The translations under genes were made by a program, and so were the position numbers. DNA of 10,645 bases from NCBI GenBank assembly GCA_024279575.1, contig JAJRRJ010000079.1, positions 1-10,645 on the forward strand. The letters run 5' to 3'. Shown in pieces: positions 1 to 5,748 of the stretch. The notes beneath the pieces are model-generated. The model worked only from the letters and a program-made list of their open reading frames with translations. It searched no databases and was not told the DNA's origin. How positions within the stretch are numbered: the stretch's first letter is position 1; the number at the start of each line of letters is the position of its first letter. This DNA is from Alphaproteobacteria bacterium. GTDB lineage: Bacteria > Pseudomonadota > Alphaproteobacteria > Rhizobiales > Devosiaceae.

Positions 1-147
1 AAACGTTCTTCGCTGACTTGGTGGTAATTGCGGAGCGCCCAGAACCCGATCCCATTCCGAACTCGGCCGTTAAACGCTTCAGCGCCGATGGTACTATGTC
101 TTAAGGCATGGGAGAGTAGGTCGCTGCCAGGTCTGCCAAGAGCGTTT
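1..147 (+). other. Pre-5S processing stem flanking the 5S gene
   Basis: Bases 1-10 (AAACGTTCTT) pair with 138-147 (AAGAGCGTTT) over ten positions with a single G-T wobble. This brackets the 5S gene and extends its helix I outward. Such flanking complementarity is typical of precursor rRNA, where it forms the double-stranded substrate for RNase maturation of 5S. The pairing is visible in the sequence; the processing role is inferred. Confidence 0.6.
15..133 (+). rRNA. rrf: 5S ribosomal RNA
   Basis: Structural RNA of the large ribosomal subunit. The conserved 5S core is readable: the loop motif CCCGATCCCATTCCGAACTCGG, seen in two pieces across 46-67, then GCGCCGATGGTACT at about 82-95 and GGGAGAGTAGGTCG at about 110-124. 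Helix I closes between 15-21 (GACTTGG) and 127-133 (CCAGGTC), with one G-T wobble, giving about 119 nt, the usual length. The sequence is of alphaproteobacterial type. The gene is on the plus strand, so the 23S and 16S genes should lie just left of the window. Exact ends are inferred from helix pairing and could be off by one or two bases. Confidence 0.96.
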
Positions 148-184
148 CAGATTTCTCTTTTATTATGGTCGTGTTGATCGAAAC

Positions 185-207
185 GAAAAAGTGGTTTTCA
201 CTTTTTC
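185..207 (+). other. Perfect hairpin between 5S and the terminator
   Basis: GAAAAAGTG (185-193) pairs perfectly with CACTTTTTC (199-207) around a five-base loop. It lies in the transcribed trailer of the rRNA operon, between the 5S gene and the strong terminator at 232-269. It has no U tract immediately after it, so it is not a good terminator itself. A role in trailer processing is possible but is a guess. Confidence 0.4.
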
Positions 208-231
208 TGCCAACGCTCCATACTTTGTTAT

Positions 232-269
232 AAAACCCCTCGCATCTTAATTGGTGCGAGGGTTTTTTT
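232..269 (+). terminator. Intrinsic terminator of the rRNA operon
   Basis: CCCTCGCA (237-244) pairs with TGCGAGGG (255-262) around a ten-base loop and is followed by seven T residues at 263-269. The upstream A tract at 232-235 can pair with the first T residues to lengthen the stem. It sits about 100 bases after the 5S gene, which fits the end of the rRNA operon. Confidence 0.9.
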
Positions 270-283
270 GTGAGTTCTTTCTG

Positions 284-324
284 CCTCCCTCCCCCATGGT
301 GGGGAGGGATTGAGGGTGGGGGTT
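284..324. repeat. C/G-rich dispersed hairpin repeat
   Basis: CCCTCCCC (287-294) pairs with GGGGAGGG (301-308) around a six-base loop, followed by a G-rich tail (GAGGGTGGGGG, 312-322). This composition resembles short dispersed hairpin repeats found in intergenic DNA of many proteobacteria. No second copy is present in this window, so its repeat status rests on resemblance. It has no coding content. Confidence 0.5.
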
Positions 325-331
325 AAGTAAC

Positions 332-429
332 GTCATTGCGAGGCGCGATAGCGATGAAGCAATCCAGATATTCTTAACAAAGGGGAGAAAACTGGATTGC
401 CGCACGGCCATACAGCCGCTCGCAATGAC
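332..429. repeat. Full palindromic GTCATTGCGAG-type repeat element
   Basis: A 98-bp imperfect inverted repeat. The outer left end GTCATTGCGAG (332-342) is matched by CTCGCAATGAC (419-429), and the inner left segment GCAATCCAG (359-367) by CTGGATTGC (392-400). The centre, 368-391, is unpaired and A-rich. Elements with these ends are widespread intergenic palindromes in Alphaproteobacteria and other bacteria, probably non-autonomous mobile elements or REP-like sequences. A diverged copy of its right half occurs at 1790-1827, on the other side of the amine oxidase gene. The remaining stretch 430-548 holds no gene and no convincing promoter. Confidence 0.8.
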
Positions 430-548
430 TTTCAAAGAAAACACCATTACTTCACTTGTCATTAGCTGGTTTATGTCGTTAGCGTCCTGCTATTCGATAC
501 ACTCAGCTGCTTCCTGATGGGGTGGGTGCTTACATTCAGGATGTTCAA

Positions 549-1766
549 ATGAAACGGCGTGAATTTTTGTCAATGTTATCGGTGGGTGCTGTCGGGGCTT
601 TTGTTCCCTGGCATGGTGTGCAGGCTGGAACTGCTCCGCTACGGGGTTATCTACGCACAAACTGGAGCCGTGATCCCTATTCGTTCGGGGCGTATTCTTA
701 TGTTGCAAGAGGTGCATATCAGCGTGACCGGGTGACTTTGGGAGCTTCCATTGACGGGCGGGTCTTTTTTGCCGGGGAAGCGGTGCATCCAAAACAAAAC
801 AGTACCGTGCATGCGGCTTATGAAAGTGGCATTTCAGTCGCCAGAGAAGTGGGGCGTACCAACATGTCCCGTATCGCAATTATTGGGGCAGGTATCAGCG
901 GTTTGGCGGCTGCAAAAGCGCTTGGGGATGATGGTAAATCAGTAACTGTCTTTGAAGCGCGCAACCGGATTGGGGGGCGTATCTGGACGGATAATTCCCT
1001 GGGCGTTCCGCTTGATATCGGCGCCAGCTGGATTCACGGCACGAATGGCAACCCTCTTACACAATTAGCCCGTCAGGCAAATGTTCAAACGCTTGTTACT
1101 GGCGACAGCTATATTATTCGGGGCGCAGGTGGGCAGCGTATCCGCGACGAAGATGCGCCAAATTGGCTTGAAAATGTAGTGTTGATACAACATGATGCTG
1201 GGGCAGATATCAGCGAAATTAATCTTGGTGCTTATATGGCTCAGGAGGAATTTAGTGGCGATGACGTGATTTTTCCTAAAGGTTATGAGAGCATTCTTGG
1301 CCCGCTTGGGGGCAAATATAAAATCAAAACATCGGAGCAGGTATTTAAAATTTCCCATAGCACAAGCGGCGTTGTAATCGCTTCAACTGGTGGCAATTTT
1401 GCCTTTGATGCTGTGATTGTTACCCTGCCGCTTGGTGTTTTGAAAAAGCGCACTGTTGCCTTTGACCCGGTTTTGCCTGAGGCTAAACAGCAGGTGATTG
1501 ATCGATTGGGAATGGGTACGTTAGACAAACTCTATCTGGTGTTTGATAAACCTTTCTGGGACGAAAAAATCACATGGATCCTGACGCCTGAAAACGGCCT
1601 CCCAAGGGGGCACTTCAACCAATGGCTCAATCTTTACAAATATTTGTACCTGCCCATTATTATGGCCTTCAACGGTGGGCCGCCGGCAATCGAGTTATCA
1701 AACCTATCTGATGAAGATATCGTTGAACGCGCGCTCACATCGATAACAAACTCCTACTCGCAATAG
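549..1766 (+). CDS. Flavin amine oxidase-like protein in circularly permuted order, Tat signal
   Basis: A 405-residue flavin amine oxidase/monoamine oxidase superfamily protein whose segments are out of order. Residues 1-28 form a Tat signal (MKRREFLS, then a hydrophobic stretch). Residues about 32-100 are what is normally the C-terminal FAD-contact region: YLRTNW, DPYSFGAYSY and GRVFFAGEA (70-78), then STVHAAYESG. At residue 106 (ATG at 864) the usual protein beginning follows: RIAIIGAGISGLAAAKAL, the FAD Rossmann motif, then EARNRIGGRIW and DIGASWIHG. The open frame ends after the middle part (VTLPLGVLK, WLNLYKY, LSDEDIVERALTSI), just where the relocated C-terminal segment would normally continue. 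The start at 549 has AGG eight bases upstream and opens directly on the Tat signal. The substrate-domain stretch between WIHG and IFPKGYESIL also looks shorter than usual. It may be a functional permuted enzyme or a fused relic of two tandem copies; substrate unknown. Confidence 0.85.
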   Translation: MKRREFLSMLSVGAVGAFVPWHGVQAGTAPLRGYLRTNWSRDPYSFGAYSYVARGAYQRDRVTLGASIDGRVFFAGEAVHPKQNSTVHAAYESGISVAREVGRTNMSRIAIIGAGISGLAAAKALGDDGKSVTVFEARNRIGGRIWTDNSLGVPLDIGASWIHGTNGNPLTQLARQANVQTLVTGDSYIIRGAGGQRIRDEDAPNWLENVVLIQHDAGADISEINLGAYMAQEEFSGDDVIFPKGYESILGPLGGKYKIKTSEQVFKISHSTSGVVIASTGGNFAFDAVIVTLPLGVLKKRTVAFDPVLPEAKQQVIDRLGMGTLDKLYLVFDKPFWDEKITWILTPENGLPRGHFNQWLNLYKYLYLPIIMAFNGGPPAIELSNLSDEDIVERALTSITNSYSQ

Positions 1767-1789
1767 TTTTCATTGGGAGTTTTAGAAAA

Positions 1790-1827
1790 CTGGGTTGCCG
1801 TGCGGCTAAATAGCTGCCTGCAATGAC
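1790..1827. repeat. Diverged half copy of the palindromic repeat
   Basis: Aligned without gaps to the right arm of the element at 392-429, 29 of 38 positions match, and most differences are transitions. Both copies are preceded by AGAAAA and both end in GCAATGAC. The matching left arm is absent, so this is a half element, located 24 bases after the amine oxidase stop codon. Confidence 0.65.
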
Positions 1828-1851
1828 TAAAGTTCCCACTTGCCGCTTGTT

Positions 1852-1894
1852 CCAACTCCCAAAGTGCAACACACTGCCCCTGCTTTGGAGTTGG
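1852..1894. other. Long inverted repeat upstream of the crotonase gene
   Basis: CCAACTCCCAAAG (1852-1864) pairs with CTTTGGAGTTGG (1883-1894) over twelve base pairs with one bulged C, around an 18-base loop. There is no T run, so it is not an intrinsic terminator. Its right arm overlaps the candidate -35 element of the next gene, so it could be an operator or a remnant of a palindromic repeat. Confidence 0.45.
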
Positions 1895-1913
1895 TTGTGC
1901 GATAGCCTATATT
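1885..1913 (+). promoter_or_regulatory. Candidate sigma-70-type promoter for the crotonase gene
   Basis: TTGGAG (1885-1890) and TATATT (1908-1913) are separated by 17 bases, about 33 bases upstream of the start at 1946. The -10 is a good match and the -35 a moderate one. Placement only; no further support. Confidence 0.35.
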
Positions 1914-1945
1914 CATTGAGCTAATTTGGCGAAAAGGAAAGCGGT

Positions 1946-2788
1946 ATGAATTACAAGTGTTTTGAGGTGCAAAAAGTCGATGGGGTGGCACATGTAAACA
2001 TGTGCCGGCCACAAAAAGCCAACTCCATGAATGAGGATTTCTGGAGGGAATTGCCTGAAATTCTGGAGATGTTGGACAGAGCCGGTGATGTTCGGGTGTG
2101 TATTCTTTCAGCAACAGGGAAAAACTTTTCCGGCGGCATGGATTTGTCGTTTTTTGCCAAACCTGAGTTTGCAATGCTTAATAATGCGCGAAAGCGGGAG
2201 GTGCTGATTGATGTGGTTGCAAAACTTCAGGGCGTTTTCAACCGGTTCGAGAGTGTTCGTTTTCCCGTTATTGCGGCAATACAAGGTGCCTGTGTCGGGG
2301 GCGCACTGGATATGATTGCGGCTTGTGATTTGCGCTATGCCAGTATTGACGCAAAATTTTCAATTGAAGAAATCAACATTGGCATGATGGCAGACCTGGG
2401 TTCTCTGCAACGTCTGCCCTTGCTGATGCCGGAGGGGGTGGTGCGTGAAATGGCCTATACCGGGCAAAAAATGGATGCAAAACGGGCGCTTGAACATGGT
2501 CTGGTAAATCAGGTATTTGAGGACCAGGATGATATGATGCGAGCGGTGCTTGGAATTGCGCAAAAGATTGCGTCCAAATCTCCTTTAGCTATTTCTGCGA
2601 CCAAAAAGGCGTTTAATTATTCGCGCAATCACGGCTTACGCGATGCACTTGAATATATGGGCCTGTTACAGGCCTCAACTTTGGAACCTGCCGATATTGG
2701 CGCGGTGATGAAAGGCAAAGCGAGCAAGGTAGAAGCAGTGTTTGAAAATCTGCCCCCTCTTTTGATGGGGCAGGCCAAAGTCAAATAG
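1946..2788 (+). CDS. Crotonase family protein, probable delta(3,5)-delta(2,4)-dienoyl-CoA isomerase
   Basis: A 280-residue enoyl-CoA hydratase/isomerase family protein. The oxyanion-hole regions are visible as GKNFSGGMDLS (58-68) and IQGACVGGALDM (112-123). The segment SIEEINIGMMADLGSLQRLP (139-158) closely follows the active-site region of mammalian dienoyl-CoA isomerase (ECH1), with E142 and D150 in the positions of its catalytic Glu/Asp pair (eight residues apart). These enzymes move conjugated double bonds during beta-oxidation of unsaturated fatty acids with odd-numbered double bonds. Length is normal. The start at 1946 follows AAGGAAA at a suitable distance. It ends nine bases before the convergent MFS gene. 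A general enoyl-CoA hydratase function cannot be excluded, but the acidic pair favours the isomerase. Confidence 0.9.
   Translation: MNYKCFEVQKVDGVAHVNMCRPQKANSMNEDFWRELPEILEMLDRAGDVRVCILSATGKNFSGGMDLSFFAKPEFAMLNNARKREVLIDVVAKLQGVFNRFESVRFPVIAAIQGACVGGALDMIAACDLRYASIDAKFSIEEINIGMMADLGSLQRLPLLMPEGVVREMAYTGQKMDAKRALEHGLVNQVFEDQDDMMRAVLGIAQKIASKSPLAISATKKAFNYSRNHGLRDALEYMGLLQASTLEPADIGAVMKGKASKVEAVFENLPPLLMGQAKVK
2743..2773 (-). terminator. Possible minus-strand terminator inside the crotonase 3' end
   Basis: CTGCCCC (2750-2756) pairs with GGGGCAG (2767-2773) around a ten-base loop. Read on the minus strand, the stem is followed by ATTTTC. It lies 25 bases past the MFS stop codon, where its terminator is expected, since the convergent genes leave only nine bases between them. 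The U tract is short, so this is tentative. Confidence 0.4.
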
Positions 2789-2797
2789 GTTCTTTGT

Positions 2798-4009
2798 CTA
2801 AGCTGTGGTTGTGCGCATTTTTTCTGCGACAAAAAACAGTCCGCCAACCAATGCGCTCAGGGTTGCCATAACAGCCCAAAGGGTAAAACCGCCGAACTGA
2901 TGGAGCAATAAACCACCCAAAAAGGGTGCGAGCGAAAAGCCGAAGGCGCCGAGCGCCGCGGCTCCAAAGTAGCTTCCTTTAAGGTGTTCGGGGGCCATGC
3001 GATCAACAATGATCGACAGGGTTGGGAACATAATGACCTCGCCAAGGGAAAGTAAAAACATGGCAACCATCAGCCCCAATTGTGAATCTACCGGTGCCAG
3101 TGCAAAACCAATAAATGCGACAATAAACATCAGAACGCCAATCCCTGCGCGATGCAATGGCGCAATGTTGGACATAAGCTTAAGCATGGGGAACTGAAAA
3201 ATGATTATGGTACCGGCATTGATAAGAATGAGAGCTGCATAAAATTTTATGATATCGGAAAACCCGGCAACGCGTAGATATTGCAACAGACCGGCGTCAA
3301 TCTGGCCATAGGCCGTAAAGGCAAACAGAGACGCAAAAACAAACAATAAAAAGGCATGGTCAGCGCGCAGCACGCGAATAACTTCACCCAATGTTTGTTG
3401 GTTGGCTTTTGTGCGTTTGAGGGGCGTTTCAATCCTGAATACCACCAAAGCAGCCAGCATATAAACGCCATAGATCGCGGCAACCAGAGCAAAGGTTGTC
3501 TGTTGGCCGGTAAGGCCGATGTTTATGCCTATCAGCGGGCCGGCGGCAGCACCCACGTTCAGGGCAAAATAGCGTACCTGCAAAGCCATGTCCTTGGTTG
3601 CGCGGCCTTTTAGCATATCGGTCATTAGTGCCTTGCCCGGATTTTCAACCATGCCGCGGGCAATGGACTGACCCAACATGCCCAGCATCAAAAATTCAGG
3701 GGAAGTGGCAAAGGCCATTGTTAATAACGAGATGATGGAAATCACCAGTCCGACAATAATAATCTTTCGGCGACCTGCAATGTCTGAAAGGTACCCTAAA
3801 TAAAACCCGGAAATGACTCCTACAAAAATGGGGAATGCAATAAAGGCGCCAATTTGAAATTCGTTTAGGCCGAATTTGTTATGCAATATAATGGCCAGAA
3901 ACGGCCAGACCATGAAAAATGCAAAGCGGGAAATCAGAGTTGAAACAATCACCAGCCAAACCGTCAGATTGAAATGTTTAAGCGGTGCAAAAATAAGAAT
4001 TTTCTCCAA
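2798..4009 (-). CDS. MFS transporter, drug:H+ antiporter (DHA1) type
   Basis: A 403-residue inner-membrane protein with about twelve hydrophobic segments, typical of the 12-TM major facilitator superfamily. The loop 2-3 signature is GYLSDIAGRRK (72-82), matching MFS motif A. ALNVGAAAGPLIG in the fifth helix region resembles the antiporter motif C area of DHA1 exporters such as MdtH. Such proteins export drugs or metabolites by proton antiport; the substrate is not readable. The start used is TTG at 4009; the preceding bases carry no clear ribosome site and no in-frame ATG occurs before the first helix, so the N-terminus is uncertain by a few residues. The gene is divergent from the multicopper oxidase and faces a perfect dyad at 4040-4057. 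Confidence 0.88.
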   Translation of the reverse strand: MEKILIFAPLKHFNLTVWLVIVSTLISRFAFFMVWPFLAIILHNKFGLNEFQIGAFIAFPIFVGVISGFYLGYLSDIAGRRKIIIVGLVISIISLLTMAFATSPEFLMLGMLGQSIARGMVENPGKALMTDMLKGRATKDMALQVRYFALNVGAAAGPLIGINIGLTGQQTTFALVAAIYGVYMLAALVVFRIETPLKRTKANQQTLGEVIRVLRADHAFLLFVFASLFAFTAYGQIDAGLLQYLRVAGFSDIIKFYAALILINAGTIIIFQFPMLKLMSNIAPLHRAGIGVLMFIVAFIGFALAPVDSQLGLMVAMFLLSLGEVIMFPTLSIIVDRMAPEHLKGSYFGAAALGAFGFSLAPFLGGLLLHQFGGFTLWAVMATLSALVGGLFFVAEKMRTTTA

Positions 4010-4025
4010 AGGGCATTATTGTTCA

Positions 4026-4061
4026 ATTGTATATTGGGGCCTGAAGTGTGGTTCAGGTCAA
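4026..4061 (-). promoter_or_regulatory. Perfect 6-6-6 dyad with overlapping -35, facing the MFS gene
   Basis: CCTGAA (4040-4045), six bases, then TTCAGG (4052-4057) form a perfect dyad. On the minus strand a TTGACC hexamer (4061-4056) overlaps its edge and an AT-rich TATACAAT lies at 4033-4026. The geometry (TTGACC running into a 6-6-6 dyad) matches MerR-family operators; the SoxR box has arms CCTCAA/TTGAGG, one base per arm different. The best -10 match is 22 bases from the -35, longer than the usual 19-20, so the promoter assignment is weaker than the dyad. Confidence 0.45.
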
Positions 4062-4082
4062 GGCGCCTTTTAACAAAACTCC

Positions 4083-4113
4083 TTGACCTTCCGGTTGGTG
4101 GAACCTTTACAAA
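4083..4113 (+). promoter_or_regulatory. MerR/CueR-type promoter-operator of the multicopper oxidase gene
   Basis: TTGACC (4083-4088) and TACAAA (4108-4113) are separated by 19 bases, the lengthened spacer characteristic of promoters activated by MerR-family regulators. Within it, ACCTTCC (4086-4092), seven bases, then GGAACCT (4100-4106) approximates the CueR operator ACCTTCC-N7-GGAAGGT, with a perfect left arm and 5 of 7 in the right arm. This suits copper-inducible expression of a copper oxidase. No regulator gene is in the window. Confidence 0.6.
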
Positions 4114-4170
4114 TGTTGAGCTTAATAACTTAAATGTGTTTTGCTCCGATATGCATTTGCCAGGAGAAAG

Positions 4171-4239
4171 ATGGCACATTTACAGCACGCAACAATTGCC
4201 CCGAATTTGGGGGAAAAGGAACTTATGCCATGTCTTTGA
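4171..4239 (+). CDS. Short upstream ORF overlapping the multicopper oxidase start
   Basis: A 22-codon ORF in the leader of the oxidase mRNA, beginning after AGGAG (4162-4166) with a four-base spacer. The peptide reads MAHLQHATIA, then PNLGEKELMPCL. It contains two His, one internal Met and one Cys near the end. Its last codons (ATG CCA TGT CTT TGA) run across the oxidase ATG at 4230 in another frame, an arrangement that permits translational coupling. Whether it is translated is unknown; the ribosome site and overlap are the only support. Confidence 0.35.
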   Translation: MAHLQHATIAPNLGEKELMPCL

Positions 4240-5645
4240 CCCGTAGGAAATTCATGAAAAAAAGTGTCGCCGGTTTGGCCGGGGCGGGCACCTTGTCTTT
4301 AGTGCCGTTTCAGGTTTTTGCCGACGTATCCGAGGATGGGTTTATTGAGCTGAGGGCAAAAGAAACCAGTAAAAACCTGATTTCTGAACAGTATCCGGCT
4401 TCGATTCTTTGGACTTATAACGGGGAAAGTCCGGGGCCGGAAATTCGTGCCAAACGTGGCGAGCGGATTAAGGTGCGTCTGATTAACGAGCTGAGTGAAG
4501 CGACATCAATTCACTGGCATGGCATACGAATTGAAAACTCCATGGATGGGGTTGCGGGATTGACTCAGGACCCGGTTCCGCCCGGAGAAACATTTGAATA
4601 TGACTTTATCGTGCCCGATGCGGGAACCTATTGGTATCATGCGCACACTAAAAGCTGGAACCAGGTGGCACGCGGACTATATGGACCACTGATCATTGAG
4701 GGGGACAGCGAGGACTTTGATGCCGAGCATGACATTACGCTGGTGCTTGATGACTGGTTGTTGGGGCAGGATGGCACGCTTGATATATTAAGCCTTGGCT
4801 CGCCCGGAGACTGGTCCCATAGCGGACGGCTTGGCAATTGGCTGACAGTGAACGGGAAGCCTCCCCATGAGGTGGTAATAAATGCCGGGGAGGCCTATCG
4901 GCTTCGCTTGATGAATGTTTCCAACGCCCGAAGTTTTGAGATTGACCCAAATGCGTTTGATGCAAAAATTCTGGCCTTTGACGGACAGGCCACCCCGGGC
5001 GCGCAGGAACTTGGCTATTCTCCGATGGTACTTGGTTCAGCTCAACGGGTAGATCTGCTGGTGCAGCCAAAATCTGGAGGCAATTTTTCCATCAATGAAC
5101 TTTCCAATGGTCAAACCTATCCTATGGTTAGTTTCAAGGTTGTGGGAAACAAAGAGGCTTTATCTGGAGCTATTGCTCTTAGGCCAAATGATTTGCCAGA
5201 ACCGGACATTGAAAAGGCAACCACTTTCAAGTTGCACATGACCGGGGGTGCAATGGGGCGAATTGGGGAAACCACATATAACGGGGAGACGATGTCTGGA
5301 GATGACTTCATTAATTTCAAGCAGTTCTGGGCCATGAATGGTGTCGCTAATTTGCCTGAGGAACCGTTTTTCAGGGTTGAGCGGAATGAAAATGTCATCA
5401 TTGAAATTTTTAATGACACCAGATTTTTGCATGCAATGCATATGCATGGCCATCACTTTCGTATTATCGAAAGGGTCGGGGTTTCCATTGATGAGGGGCA
5501 ACCGTTCAAAGATACGTTTTTGATCGGTGCTCTTCAGACAACGCGGATTGCGTTTGTAGCGGATAATCCGGGAAAGTGGCTTTTCCATTGCCATATGCTT
5601 GAGCATGCGGCTGCTGGTATGACCACATGGTTTGACGTAAAGTGA
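4230..5645 (+). CDS. Tat-exported multicopper oxidase (laccase/CueO-like)
   Basis: A 471-residue periplasmic three-domain copper oxidase. The N-terminus carries a Tat signal, TRRKFMK (4-10), followed by a hydrophobic segment ending near VFA (29-31). All copper motifs are intact: IHWHG (H95, H97), YHAHT (H137, H139), HAMHMHGHHF (H401, H404, H406) and HCHMLEHAAAGM (H453, C454, H455, H459, with M464 as the likely type 1 axial ligand). Such enzymes couple one-electron oxidation of phenols or metal ions, including Cu(I), to reduction of O2 to water. ATG 4230 is chosen because AAAAGGA precedes it by nine bases and the Tat motif follows directly; the in-frame ATG at 4134 lacks a ribosome site. The copper-type promoter upstream suggests a role in copper tolerance, but the substrate is not determined. 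An own promoter precedes the downstream dsbB. Confidence 0.95.
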   Translation: MSLTRRKFMKKSVAGLAGAGTLSLVPFQVFADVSEDGFIELRAKETSKNLISEQYPASILWTYNGESPGPEIRAKRGERIKVRLINELSEATSIHWHGIRIENSMDGVAGLTQDPVPPGETFEYDFIVPDAGTYWYHAHTKSWNQVARGLYGPLIIEGDSEDFDAEHDITLVLDDWLLGQDGTLDILSLGSPGDWSHSGRLGNWLTVNGKPPHEVVINAGEAYRLRLMNVSNARSFEIDPNAFDAKILAFDGQATPGAQELGYSPMVLGSAQRVDLLVQPKSGGNFSINELSNGQTYPMVSFKVVGNKEALSGAIALRPNDLPEPDIEKATTFKLHMTGGAMGRIGETTYNGETMSGDDFINFKQFWAMNGVANLPEEPFFRVERNENVIIEIFNDTRFLHAMHMHGHHFRIIERVGVSIDEGQPFKDTFLIGALQTTRIAFVADNPGKWLFHCHMLEHAAAGMTTWFDVK

Positions 5646-5684
5646 TTATATTGAAAAAATGTTTCCTTTGATGAAAATCATGGC

Positions 5685-5713
5685 TTGAACCTCCACCTGC
5701 TGTAGATTGTAAT
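5685..5713 (+). promoter_or_regulatory. Promoter of the dsbB-dsbA-like operon
   Basis: TTGAAC (5685-5690) and TGTAAT (5708-5713, 5 of 6 to consensus) are 17 bases apart. The predicted transcript start near 5720 leaves a leader of about 29 bases before ATG 5749 and makes the in-frame GTG at 5716 an unlikely start. ACCTCCA just after the -35 is vaguely like a MerR half-site, but its partner is poor. Confidence 0.5.
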
Positions 5714-5748
5714 CAGTGTTTGATACAATGTGCAGAATGGGAAGGTGG

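Noticed and set aside
247..462. 71-codon minus-strand open frame across the repeat elements
   Set aside because: It runs through the rRNA terminator loop, the C/G-rich hairpin and the palindromic repeat, with no family resemblance; it is repeat DNA read as protein.
522..548. Earlier in-frame start for the amine oxidase
   Set aside because: It would add nine residues before a clean Tat signal, and the ribosome site is correctly spaced for 549, not 522.
521..590. Direct repeat GGTGGGTGCT at 521-530 and 581-590 near the oxidase start
   Set aside because: Ten bases only, with no similarity continuing on either side; not enough for a target-site duplication or recombination scar.
490..879. 129-codon minus-strand open frame opposite the amine oxidase gene start
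   Set aside because: It is antisense to the Tat signal and FAD-contact region, has no recognisable domain, and its composition (many Pro, His, Gln) is that of a shadow frame.
4134..4229. Earlier in-frame ATG for the multicopper oxidase
   Set aside because: No ribosome site, and it would bury the Tat motif more than 30 residues into the protein.
5685..5713. MerR-type operator at the dsbB promoter
   Set aside because: The -35/-10 spacing of 17 is normal rather than lengthened, and the possible arms (ACCTCCA and TGTAGAT) match at only 5 of 7 positions.
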